Assembly: GCA_002309875.1 (NCBI GenBank)
Contig: DBYM01000058.1
Coordinates: 1-17,116, forward strand
Reading direction: 5' to 3'
From: Cyanobacteria bacterium UBA1186
GTDB lineage: Bacteria > Cyanobacteriota > Vampirovibrionia > Gastranaerophilales > Gastranaerophilaceae
Length of the DNA: 17,116 nucleotides
Shown here: in pieces, positions 1-7,482 of the stretch
Numbering within the stretch: position 1 is the stretch's first letter
Layout of the letters: the number at the start of each line of letters is the position of its first letter
The notes under the pieces: generated by a model
Told to the model about the DNA's origin: nothing
Database searches by the model: none
Seen by the model: only the letters and a program-made list of their open reading frames with translations
Program-made: the position numbers and the translations under genes

Positions 1-1355
1 CGTTTTAGTGCGCTTGTGAGGTAGTTCATCAGATAACTGTTTTTGTATCTGATTTCGTTACCGTAAGAGAGCCTTGTCAAACCCTGTTCAATTCCGTGGT
101 CTTCTTTTATTCTGTTATTAACCTCCCACAAGATTGCTTTTTTAAAGTCAGCGTTTGCCATAAGTTTTTGTTTAAGTTCGGGAGTATCCAAACCGATACT
201 TTCAAGAACTCTTTCGGTATATTTTGCTATGTTTGCTTCTTTATTTTCCGTAACGGCATCTGTCCTGTATTCATCAAGTTTTACAAGCGGTTTCATGTCT
301 TTTTCAAAGCACTGATTAAGGAAAAGTTGAAGCGGGTGGTTTTCAAGACCGTCATCGAGAGTTGTTTCCGTAAAATAAGGGGTCATGGTCGCTTTGATAA
401 AATCACCGTTATCATCAAACTCAAAATTGAGAGCCTTAATCATTTCGTTATCTTTTCCGAGCGAATTAATACTCGTTTTTCCGACATTAGACTGAGTATT
501 TTTGTGGTCATGCCCGTTTAAGATATGATTGATTTGCGGAACGTTTTTCTGAAGCATTTCGGATAATCTTCCGCCCATGTGAGAAAGAACAATTACCGCA
601 CCTTTCGGGTTTGCCTCCTTGAACTTATCAACCTTATCCTTAACCGCTTCTATTGTACCCTGCAAATCTTCTTCTTTAATATTTGCGTCTTTTTTATTTG
701 AATTATCATAAAATTCCAAACCGTCGCAAAGCCCGGGGTTATAGAAATCCATACTCGGAATTGTTACGCCGAGGAACAGAACTCTGTGTACCAAATCAGG
801 GTTTTTGTCGTCAGGAATTGCATAAACAACGGATTTAACAATTTTGTCGCTTGTTTTCATTGCATCTCTTACTGTTTTTGACTTTTCCAAATCAACATTT
901 GTAATAAGAGTTGTCATCGGGTTTTTTCTCATGACATTGAGCATGAATTTTGTTCCGCCGTCAAGGCAGTGGTTTCCTAATGTATAAAGAACTTCAAGCG
1001 AAGTATTTCTGTCTTCTCCTTTATAATCGGTCTTTTTGCTCAGGTTGCTTACCATAAGCCTTAAAGAATCTATTGTTTTTAAAAGTACAAGGTTTTGTAT
1101 ATCGCCGTTTGAAAGTTCGGGATTGGTCAAAAAGCCTCTTTTTGAAGGATTAATAAACCAGTCACCCACGTTTGCAAAAACGTTAAGAGTTGAAGGATAT
1201 CCCGTTTTCGGAAAAATTTCTTTTGCGTTATTTTCTATTGTTTTTAAAACTTTCGGCATGCGCCCCACATTACCGTGGCTATCGCCTATTGCAAGCACAT
1301 TAAGACGCCCTGCCTTAAACGACGTGTCGTTTGACTGAATTTTGTTAATAATCAT
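1..1355 (-). CDS. Metallophosphoesterase / 5'-nucleotidase-like protein (3' end cut by window edge)
   Basis: About 451 codons are visible; the C-terminus lies beyond the left edge. All five calcineurin-type metal-binding blocks are present: GDSHG (residues 24-28), GD (64-65), GNHCLD (127-132), LSHMG (257-261) and NGHDH (280-284). This supports a dinuclear-metal phosphoesterase, with a C-terminal part resembling the substrate-binding domain of 5'-nucleotidases (family knowledge). The ATG at 1353-1355 follows the SD AGGGGA (1361-1366) at 5 bases, which fixes the start. Most 5'-nucleotidases of this fold are exported, but here there is no hydrophobic signal peptide: the N-terminus is polar and contains NDTSFKAG before the first block. 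It therefore looks cytoplasmic or exported by another route. The gene lies downstream of, and in the same direction as, the secreted-protein gene at 1473, separated by a terminator. Substrate unknown (nucleotide, cyclic nucleotide or other phosphoester). Confidence 0.85.
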   Translation of the reverse strand, partial: MIINKIQSNDTSFKAGRLNVLAIGDSHGNVGRMPKVLKTIENNAKEIFPKTGYPSTLNVFANVGDWFINPSKRGFLTNPELSNGDIQNLVLLKTIDSLRLMVSNLSKKTDYKGEDRNTSLEVLYTLGNHCLDGGTKFMLNVMRKNPMTTLITNVDLEKSKTVRDAMKTSDKIVKSVVYAIPDDKNPDLVHRVLFLGVTIPSMDFYNPGLCDGLEFYDNSNKKDANIKEEDLQGTIEAVKDKVDKFKEANPKGAVIVLSHMGGRLSEMLQKNVPQINHILNGHDHKNTQSNVGKTSINSLGKDNEMIKALNFEFDDNGDFIKATMTPYFTETTLDDGLENHPLQLFLNQCFEKDMKPLVKLDEYRTDAVTENKEANIAKYTERVLESIGLDTPELKQKLMANADFKKAILWEVNNRIKEDHGIEQGLTRLSYGNEIRYKNSYLMNYLTSALK

Positions 1356-1360
1356 AATAT

Positions 1361-1383
1361 TCCCCTAATACTGTGTACTTATA
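1361..1383 (-). promoter_or_regulatory. Candidate -10 and SD for the metallophosphoesterase gene
   Basis: On the minus strand TATAAG (1378-1383) lies about 22 bases upstream of the ATG, and SD AGGGGA (1361-1366) lies between. A start site near 1371 would give a leader of about 16 bases. No good -35 is visible, so the promoter call is weak; the SD is clear. Confidence 0.4.
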
Positions 1384-1425
1384 TGTTAAAACCCGTGAAA
1401 AAATAATTTGTTATTAATAAAACAA

Positions 1426-1452
1426 GACGAAACTATTTTTAATAATTTCGTC
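1426..1452 (-). terminator. Intrinsic terminator of the secreted-protein gene
   Basis: Inverted repeat GACGAAA (1426-1432) / TTTCGTC (1446-1452), continued after one mismatch by four more pairs around a TTT loop. On the minus strand it is followed by the T-rich run TTGTTTTATT. It lies about 20 bases past the stop codon of the minus-strand gene ending at 1473. Confidence 0.65.
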
Positions 1453-1472
1453 CCGCAAATTTAATAAATTCG

Positions 1473-2084
1473 TTATTGAACTGTCAGTCCTGCTGCCTGA
1501 GCAATTACTCTTGCCTGATTAACAAGATTATAAACTGTTGTTGCCCTGTTTTTGAGTTGACCTGCTATTGAGTTAATATTGTTTACCGTTGTTGCAAATT
1601 CGCTCAGTTTCTGAGTTGCCTTTAAAGAATTAGAAGCAGTCTTTACCCCGTCTGTTGCAAGAAGTAAATATTGTTGGGCAAATTGTGATAATGATGCTAT
1701 GTTATTTACAAGGTTAGTCTTTTCTTTTTCAGACATCTTGTTTATCGTTGCAACCATACTGTCTTTGTTGCTTGCAAGAGTGTTTGTGTAGGCTGAAATT
1801 ACACTTGTTATGTCTGTTGCAGACTTAACCTGAGATTTAACCGCTTTTGTTTCTTTTCTGTTTGACAATTCGGAAACAATATCCAAAAAGGCATTCTGCA
1901 TTGAAGTATCAATGGTTGTCATCTGATTCTGAATATCATCTAAAGTTTTTGTTGCCTGAACCTGAGCAGTCTGAGGCGCTGTTGCACTTTCCCAGAACTT
2001 TAATGCGGAAACCAAATCAAACGCATTCGCCTGAAGTGTTGTCATAAAAGTAATTACAAATAAACCTGCCAAAATCTTTTTCAT
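1473..2084 (-). CDS. Small secreted alpha-helical protein of unknown function
   Basis: 203 aa. Residues 1-21 form a typical Sec signal peptide: MKK, a hydrophobic core, then QANA before the mature FDLV. The mature part is rich in Ala, Thr, Ser, Asn, Gln, Leu and Val with repeating heptad-like hydrophobics and has no Cys, Trp or Pro-rich region. It is probably an all-helical, perhaps coiled-coil, periplasmic or surface protein. No catalytic motif or lipobox is visible and I do not recognise a family. The start is well supported: SD AAGGAG (2092-2097) sits 7 bases before the ATG. The gene is monocistronic, with its own terminator downstream and recG divergent upstream. It resembles phasin-like or apolipoprotein-like helical bundles in composition only. 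Confidence 0.8.
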   Translation of the reverse strand: MKKILAGLFVITFMTTLQANAFDLVSALKFWESATAPQTAQVQATKTLDDIQNQMTTIDTSMQNAFLDIVSELSNRKETKAVKSQVKSATDITSVISAYTNTLASNKDSMVATINKMSEKEKTNLVNNIASLSQFAQQYLLLATDGVKTASNSLKATQKLSEFATTVNNINSIAGQLKNRATTVYNLVNQARVIAQAAGLTVQ

Positions 2085-2139
2085 ATCAAAACTCCTTAAA
2101 TTTGTCTAAGTCGGATTACAAAAAACTCCATAACCAAAA

Positions 2140-2166
2140 ATTATAATAAAAACAGGGAAAAAGCAA
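2140..2166 (-). promoter_or_regulatory. Candidate sigma70 promoter of the secreted-protein gene
   Basis: Minus strand: TTGCTT (2161-2166) and a perfect TATAAT (2140-2145) separated by 15 bases, which is short. The expected start site near 2133 gives a leader of about 48 bases containing the SD at 2092-2097. Confidence 0.4.
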
Positions 2167-2222
2167 GCTTGACAGTTTGGCATGTTCTGTTTAACAATTA
2201 CACGGTTACCTAACTTTTATAG

Positions 2223-2237
2223 TATAATGTCTTCATG
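2223..2237 (+). promoter_or_regulatory. -10 element immediately before recG start (leaderless transcript)
   Basis: A perfect TATAAT (2223-2228) ends 6 bases before the recG ATG (2235-2237), so the usual start site falls on the A of the start codon. No SD-like purine run precedes the ATG, and an in-frame TAG at 2220-2222 excludes an earlier start. No good -35 is seen at 16-18 bases. A TTGACA at 2169-2174 is too far upstream to pair with this -10. Confidence 0.55.
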
Positions 2238-4619
2238 GACAACTTGGAACAAGTCAAAAAAGCTGTTGCGATTGAGGTCAAACACAGGTTTATTGATATA
2301 AGAGGAAGAAATAAGAATTTTTCTCAATTCATCTGCTCGGTTTTAAGGAATGAAATAAAACAACACCCTGACAATCCCAAATGGAGAGTACTTCTTGAGT
2401 TTTTCGAAAGATACTCGGTGGAAAGTGTTTATGAGCGCAAAAAAATGATTGAGCGCTTTGTTACGGTTGTGAAAGCGGAATATATTGAAAAAGGTCCGAA
2501 AGTAAGAGCGGAATTGTACTTAAAGGGAAACAAACACCATTCGGAAGTAGAAGTTATGGAAATCCATGGTGTTGGTGAAAAAACCGCATATCTGCTGAAT
2601 AAATTGGGAATTTTCACGGCAAAGGACTTGGTTAATTATTTCCCTAAAAAATATGTTGATTATTCTACGAGAACAAGAATAAGAGATCTTAAAGAGGGAA
2701 TGGATACAACCGTTTTCGGAATGATTAAAAGCGTCGAATCCTTTGTTTCAAAAAGCAATCTCGGGATTGTCAAAGTAAAAATTTCTGACGGAACGGGAAA
2801 TGTTTATCTTAACTTTTTCACTGCAAGACCTTCTGTCCGTGCGCTTGAAAGAATGAAACAGCAGTTTCCGAAATATTCGGGAATTATGGTTTCCGGAAAA
2901 GTAAAATTTAACAGTTATGATAAAGTTCTGACCCTCGATAAACCGACCTATTCTTTAACCGAAGATGAAACGTTTATTGAAGACAACAATCTTAATATGG
3001 CAAGAATAGTGCCGATTTACCCGCTTGTTGAAAACCTCAACATAAAAACACTGAGAAAAGCAATCTGGACGGTGTTGTTAGGTTATTATAACGAATATGT
3101 TTCACCTGTTCCGGATTATATTGCGGAAAAATATCACCTTTTGCCGAAAAATGATGCCTTAAAACAAATTCATTTCCCGCATAATCAGGAAAAACTTGAT
3201 GCGGCAAGGTTTACGCTTATTTTTGAAGAATTTTTCCTTCTTCAACTTCATTTAGCATTAGTTCGTGAGGAAAACAACAAACGGATATCTTCAGTTCCTC
3301 TGAAAATAAAGAAAGACGGACTTGTGATGAAATTTATCGAGTCGCTTCCTTTCAAACTTACGGGGGCTCAGCAAAGAGCGATAAACGAAATTTTGAACGA
3401 CCTTAATTCGTCACTTCCTATGCAGAGACTTTTGCAGGGAGATGTCGGAAGCGGGAAAACGGTTGTTGCGACCGTATTTTTGCTTGCGGCAATAGAAAAC
3501 GGCTATCAGGCTGCAATCATGGCCCCTACGGAGATTTTGGCGCAGCAGCATTACAACAATCTTTCAAAATGGCTCACACCAATGGGCATAAGGGTTGAAC
3601 TTTTCCTCGGAAGTATCGGGAAGAAAAGAAGAAAAACAACCGAAACAAACCTCAGAAACGGGCAGGTGGATATTGCAATAGGAACGCATGCCCTTATTCA
3701 GGAAGGTTTGGATTTCGCAAATTTAGGTGCAATAGTAATCGACGAACAGCACAGGTTTGGCGTAAAACAACGGCTTGCACTGCGTAAAAAGTCCAAAAGC
3801 CCGCAAATTCTTACCATGACCGCAACTCCTATTCCGAGAACACTTGCCATTACAATGAACGGAGATTTGGATCTGACAATAATCGACGAAATGCCTGAAG
3901 GCAGAAAACCGATTAAGACGATGGTCTGCAACTCAAGAAAGAAAATTGCGGATTTAATAAGAGGAGAGGTTAATCAGGGCAGGCAGGCATATATTGTCTA
4001 TCCGCTTATTAATGAGAGCGAAACACTTGCCGCCAAAGCCGCAACGCATGAAAAAGAAATTTGGGAAACGGAAATTTTCCCTGAGTTTAAGGTCGGACTT
4101 TTGCACGGGAAACTCAAAAATGACGAAAAAGAAGATGTCATGGAAAAGTTTAAAAACAAAGAATATGACATTCTTGTTTCGACAACGGTGGTTGAGGTTG
4201 GGGTTGATGTTCCGAACGCAACGGTTATTGTAATTGAAAATGCCGAAAGATTTGGACTGTCGCAGTTGCATCAGTTAAGAGGGCGTGTGGGAAGAAGCGA
4301 ATTGCAGTCTTATTGTATTTTATCTTCAAATACAAATTCTCCGGATACCAAAGCAAGGCTTGATATTATGACACAAACGAATGACGGCTTTATTATTGCG
4401 GAAAAAGATTTGCAAATCAGAGGTCCGGGCGAATTTTTGGGAACACGTCAAAGCGGACTTCCGGATATGGTAATCGGAGATATTGTTCAGGATTCAAAAA
4501 TCCTTGAAATGGCAAGAAGTGAGGCAATAAACTTCGTGAAAACCCACACCCTTGACGAATTTCCGCTATTAAAAGACGAACCCCGTCTGAATTTAAGTGA
4601 AGATATTTTCAACAGTTAA
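2235..4619 (+). CDS. recG: ATP-dependent DNA helicase RecG
   Basis: 794 aa superfamily 2 translocase that remodels stalled replication forks and Holliday junctions. Residues 1 to about 105 form an N-terminal extension absent from the 693-aa E. coli protein; RecG of cyanobacteria and Thermotoga also carries one (family knowledge). The canonical protein begins near VMEIHGVGEKTAYLLNKLG, followed by the wedge/OB domain. Walker A GDVGSGKT is at 402-409, the DEQHRFG box at 503-509, TATPIPRT follows, and the C-terminal helicase half contains QLRGRVGRSE and the RecG signature DLQIRGPGEFLGTRQSG. All motifs look intact. The ATG is preceded by TATAAT and no SD, so translation is probably leaderless; an in-frame stop lies just upstream and the next ATG codon lies beyond residue 70. 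Single gene, followed by a terminator at 4696. Confidence 0.97.
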   Translation: MDNLEQVKKAVAIEVKHRFIDIRGRNKNFSQFICSVLRNEIKQHPDNPKWRVLLEFFERYSVESVYERKKMIERFVTVVKAEYIEKGPKVRAELYLKGNKHHSEVEVMEIHGVGEKTAYLLNKLGIFTAKDLVNYFPKKYVDYSTRTRIRDLKEGMDTTVFGMIKSVESFVSKSNLGIVKVKISDGTGNVYLNFFTARPSVRALERMKQQFPKYSGIMVSGKVKFNSYDKVLTLDKPTYSLTEDETFIEDNNLNMARIVPIYPLVENLNIKTLRKAIWTVLLGYYNEYVSPVPDYIAEKYHLLPKNDALKQIHFPHNQEKLDAARFTLIFEEFFLLQLHLALVREENNKRISSVPLKIKKDGLVMKFIESLPFKLTGAQQRAINEILNDLNSSLPMQRLLQGDVGSGKTVVATVFLLAAIENGYQAAIMAPTEILAQQHYNNLSKWLTPMGIRVELFLGSIGKKRRKTTETNLRNGQVDIAIGTHALIQEGLDFANLGAIVIDEQHRFGVKQRLALRKKSKSPQILTMTATPIPRTLAITMNGDLDLTIIDEMPEGRKPIKTMVCNSRKKIADLIRGEVNQGRQAYIVYPLINESETLAAKAATHEKEIWETEIFPEFKVGLLHGKLKNDEKEDVMEKFKNKEYDILVSTTVVEVGVDVPNATVIVIENAERFGLSQLHQLRGRVGRSELQSYCILSSNTNSPDTKARLDIMTQTNDGFIIAEKDLQIRGPGEFLGTRQSGLPDMVIGDIVQDSKILEMARSEAINFVKTHTLDEFPLLKDEPRLNLSEDIFNS

Positions 4620-4639
4620 ATATCCTCTTTTTAAAGTAC

Positions 4640-4669
4640 TTGACATGAATATTCTTAATGTGGTATAAA
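4640..4669 (+). promoter_or_regulatory. Sigma70-type promoter P1 upstream of a terminator
   Basis: Perfect TTGACA (4640-4645), 18-base spacer, TATAAA (4664-4669). The predicted start near 4676 lies only about 20 bases before the terminator hairpin at 4696. Transcription from here would give an RNA of about 55 bases unless it reads through into fliF. Confidence 0.6.
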
Positions 4670-4695
4670 GTATGTGGGGTAAATGTATATTTTTG

Positions 4696-4730
4696 AGTCT
4701 TGCACATTTTGCAAGACTTTCTTTTTTTTT
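4696..4730 (+). terminator. Strong intrinsic terminator after recG
   Basis: Eight-base-pair stem AGTCTTGC (4696-4703) / GCAAGACT (4711-4718) with a 7-base loop, then TTCTTTTTTTTT. It has a U-tract only in the plus direction. It ends recG transcripts and also stands between promoter P1 and fliF. Confidence 0.9.
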
Positions 4731-4785
4731 CTAGTACAAATGCAGTATTTTTCGCCTTAAATCAAATATTAAGTTTTTTTAAGAG

Positions 4786-4814
4786 TTGAAACTTTTAATC
4801 ATATAAGATATGAT
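4786..4814 (+). promoter_or_regulatory. Sigma70-type promoter P2 of the fliFGHI operon
   Basis: TTGAAA (4786-4791), 17-base spacer, TATGAT (4809-4814), each one mismatch from consensus. The predicted start near 4822 gives a leader of about 20 bases carrying GGGGAGG (4834-4840) before the ATG at 4843. No sigma28 (TAAA / GCCGATAA) or sigma54 (GG / TGC) pattern is evident. Confidence 0.7.
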
Positions 4815-4842
4815 TTATATTGAACAATTGTGCGGGGAGGCC

Positions 4843-6384
4843 ATGGAAAACAATTATTTAGCACTGCTTGCTAACGATGTAAAGAAGCTGTGGAACGGTT
4901 TAGATGACGGGCAAAAACTCGGAATGCTTGTATTAATTGTGGTTACAATTATTGCTGCAACATTTTTCCTGTCAAAAGCAATGGAGCCGGATTGGGTAGT
5001 CTTGTATTCAGACTTAAACGAAGTCAATGCAATGAATATAGTTGAGAGCCTGAAGAAAAACGGTTATCAGTACAAACTTTCCGAGGACAGAAAATCTATT
5101 CTTGTTCCTTCAAAATTACGTTATGATATGCAAATTTTCGTTGCGCAAAATGATCTGATTAAAACAGGTGACGACGGGTTTGAACTCTTAGACGATATGC
5201 AACTCGGCTCAACGGATTTTAAGAATAAATTAACCAAACAAAGAATTTTCCAGGGTGAAATTACAAGAGCAATTCAGAGAATACAGGGTATTAAGTTTGC
5301 AAAAGTTCAACTTGCTGAGCCCGAACGTTCTATTTTTGAAGATACTGACGAAAAACCAAGCGCATCTGTCATGCTCGTTTTACAACCGGGTGTCAAACTG
5401 AAATCTTCCCAGGTTAAGGCTATTAAGAACCTTGTTGCATATTCCGTTCCGAGACTGAGTCCGGAGCAGGTATTTATTACTGACCAAAACGGAAATGTTT
5501 TGTCTGACGAAACTTCCAAAAATTCAACCGATATGGAGAGTTTCAAGGCAAATCTTGAAAGGCAGACTTCCCAAAAGGTTGCCGATGTTCTTGAAAAGAT
5601 TGTAGGCAAGGGTAATGTTTCCGTTCAGGTAAATGCGGAAATTGACTTTAATTCGGCAAAAGCAACAATAGAGAGTTATGTTCCTCTTGAGGGCAAAGAA
5701 CAGGGTGTTCTTACAAGTTCTCAAACCGAAATTGAAAGTTACGAAAACCCGAACATTGTTCCTACAAGTGTTAATGCAAGCCAGAGGAATCTGAATTATT
5801 CAAAACAAAAAACGGCGCTTAACTTTAATGTTACAAAAGAAGTTAAGCAGGTTATATATGCACCGGGAACGATAAAGAGATTATCGATTGCCGTTGCAAT
5901 AAACAAAATTCTTACTGATGCCGAAAAAGAAGAAATCAGCAATCTTGTTCAGTCTGCCGCAGGTGTAAACTTCGACAGAGGAGATACGATTTCCGTTTCA
6001 GGACTTCAGTTTGAAGGTGCGGGTATTGATAAGAAGAACAAAGACGAACTTGCCAAACAGTATCAGCAGGAGCAGATAATTGAAGTTATTACAACTTCTA
6101 TAATACCTTTGATAGTTGTATTAGTCTTAGGTTTGTTCTCACTGTTTATTCTGAAGAGTTTTATTTCAAAACTTCCTGCAACGAGAAGAATTGAACGTGT
6201 ACAGGAAGAAGTTGTACAAAGACCTTCGGAAGAAGAAGAAATCAATGAGGTTGCACCAAAAATACAGTTTAATCAGAGAGAAATTCAGTCTCAGAAGGAA
6301 CAAAATATTAACGAATTAAATGAAGCGATAATGTCTGCACCTGAAGATGCGGCAAAATTGCTTACATCATACATCAGAGAATAG
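4843..6384 (+). CDS. fliF: Flagellar MS-ring protein FliF
   Basis: 513 aa from the ATG at 4843, close to the usual FliF length. It forms the inner-membrane MS ring on which rotor and export gate assemble. One transmembrane helix lies near residues 26-46 (LGMLVLIVVTIIAATFF) and a second near 415-440, bounding the periplasmic ring-building region. The roughly 70-residue cytoplasmic tail ends with SAPEDAAKLLTSYIRE, matching the FliG-binding C-terminus of the family. The reading frame opens earlier, at an ATG at 4810, but that codon lies inside the P2 -10 element and has no SD. The ATG at 4843 follows GGGGAGG, although only 2 bases separate them. First gene of the operon; fliG follows after 48 bases. 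fliE, often upstream, is absent. Confidence 0.96.
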   Translation: MENNYLALLANDVKKLWNGLDDGQKLGMLVLIVVTIIAATFFLSKAMEPDWVVLYSDLNEVNAMNIVESLKKNGYQYKLSEDRKSILVPSKLRYDMQIFVAQNDLIKTGDDGFELLDDMQLGSTDFKNKLTKQRIFQGEITRAIQRIQGIKFAKVQLAEPERSIFEDTDEKPSASVMLVLQPGVKLKSSQVKAIKNLVAYSVPRLSPEQVFITDQNGNVLSDETSKNSTDMESFKANLERQTSQKVADVLEKIVGKGNVSVQVNAEIDFNSAKATIESYVPLEGKEQGVLTSSQTEIESYENPNIVPTSVNASQRNLNYSKQKTALNFNVTKEVKQVIYAPGTIKRLSIAVAINKILTDAEKEEISNLVQSAAGVNFDRGDTISVSGLQFEGAGIDKKNKDELAKQYQQEQIIEVITTSIIPLIVVLVLGLFSLFILKSFISKLPATRRIERVQEEVVQRPSEEEEINEVAPKIQFNQREIQSQKEQNINELNEAIMSAPEDAAKLLTSYIRE

Positions 6385-6432
6385 GAGAGGTTAGCGGCTG
6401 AGTACAATACGCCCGGACCAAAGGTATAGACA

Positions 6433-7482
6433 ATGGGTATAGAAGAAATTAAAAAACAGAAAGAGGAAGAGAAAAAGACCTTTAAACGGCCAAGCCAAAA
6501 GGTTGCTGCTCTTTTGATTGCTTTAGGCCCTGCTACCGCTTCCGAAATTCTTAAAAATATAAAAGATGAAGATTTACTTGAGCAGATAACACTTGATATT
6601 GCAAACCTCGGAAAAGTTTCTGATGAAGAAATGGGAGAGGTTCTGAACGAGTTCAAAACAGTTTTCCAGGCTAAAAACTACATTACCCAGGGTGGTGTTG
6701 CGTACGCAAAACAATTATTGGCACAGGCTTATGGTGAAAATGAAGCGGCGAGCATGCTCGAAAAAGTTAACTCAATGGTTAACACAAACCCGTTCTATTT
6801 TCTTAACGAAGCAGACCCGTCTCAACTTGCGAACACGTTTGCATCGGAAAATCCGCAGTTATTGGCGCTTATTTTGGCATATTTAAGACCCGAACTTGCC
6901 GCACAGGTTCTGGCATTTTTACCTCCCGATGTTCAGGCTGTTGTTTCCATGCGTATTGCGGATATGACACCGACAAACCCTGAAATTCTGACTACGATAG
7001 AAGATATTGTACAAAAGAAGTTTTCAGCCCTGCTTGTACAGGACTTTTCAAATGCAGGCGGCGTAGAATCTTTAGCAAACATTTTGAACTGCTGCGACAG
7101 AGGTACCGAAAAAAATATTATGGAATGGCTCGATATCGAGAATCAAAAAATGGCTCAGGAGGTCAGGGATCTCATGTTCGTATTCGAAGATATCATTATT
7201 CTCGACGACCGTTCTGTTCAGAGGCTGCTTAGAGAGGTTGAAACAAAAGTTCTTGCGCTTGCTCTTAAAGGTACAAAAGACGAAATCAAAGAAAAAGTAT
7301 TTAAGAACATGTCTGAAAGAGCACAACAGATGCTTAAAGACGATATGGAATACCTTGGTCCTGTCCGTGCAAAAGAAGTTCAGGAAGCACAGACTCAGAT
7401 TGTCAATGCCATAAGAACACTTGAAGCAACAGGTGAAATTACTATTACCCGTGCAAGTATTGAGGACGAATTAATTGAGTAA
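6433..7482 (+). CDS. fliG: Flagellar motor switch protein FliG
   Basis: 349 aa. FliG binds FliF through its N-terminal domain and carries the torque-generating C-terminal domain that meets the stator; it also binds FliM. The middle-domain EHPQ motif appears as ENPQ (139-142). The charged C-terminal block runs MFVFEDIIILDDRSVQRLLR (248-267), followed by LALALKG, KVFKNMSERAQ and YLGPVRAKEVQEAQ, all characteristic of the family. The start ATG follows AAGG at 8 bases, and an in-frame TAG at 6427-6429 excludes any earlier start. A stronger SD, GGAGAGG (6384-6390), overlaps the fliF stop but precedes no ATG, GTG or TTG at normal spacing. fliH begins inside the last codons. Confidence 0.97.
   Translation: MGIEEIKKQKEEEKKTFKRPSQKVAALLIALGPATASEILKNIKDEDLLEQITLDIANLGKVSDEEMGEVLNEFKTVFQAKNYITQGGVAYAKQLLAQAYGENEAASMLEKVNSMVNTNPFYFLNEADPSQLANTFASENPQLLALILAYLRPELAAQVLAFLPPDVQAVVSMRIADMTPTNPEILTTIEDIVQKKFSALLVQDFSNAGGVESLANILNCCDRGTEKNIMEWLDIENQKMAQEVRDLMFVFEDIIILDDRSVQRLLREVETKVLALALKGTKDEIKEKVFKNMSERAQQMLKDDMEYLGPVRAKEVQEAQTQIVNAIRTLEATGEITITRASIEDELIE

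Noticed and set aside
96..521. 141-codon open frame on the plus strand
   Set aside because: It lies antisense to the metallophosphoesterase, has no SD and shows a Phe/Cys-rich composition typical of shadow frames.
2169..2174. TTGACA as the -35 of recG
   Set aside because: It is 48 bases from the TATAAT at 2223; the sequence at proper distance (TAACAA) is a poor -10.
3954..4271. 105-codon minus-strand frame inside recG
   Set aside because: It is antisense to the conserved helicase motifs and has no start signal.
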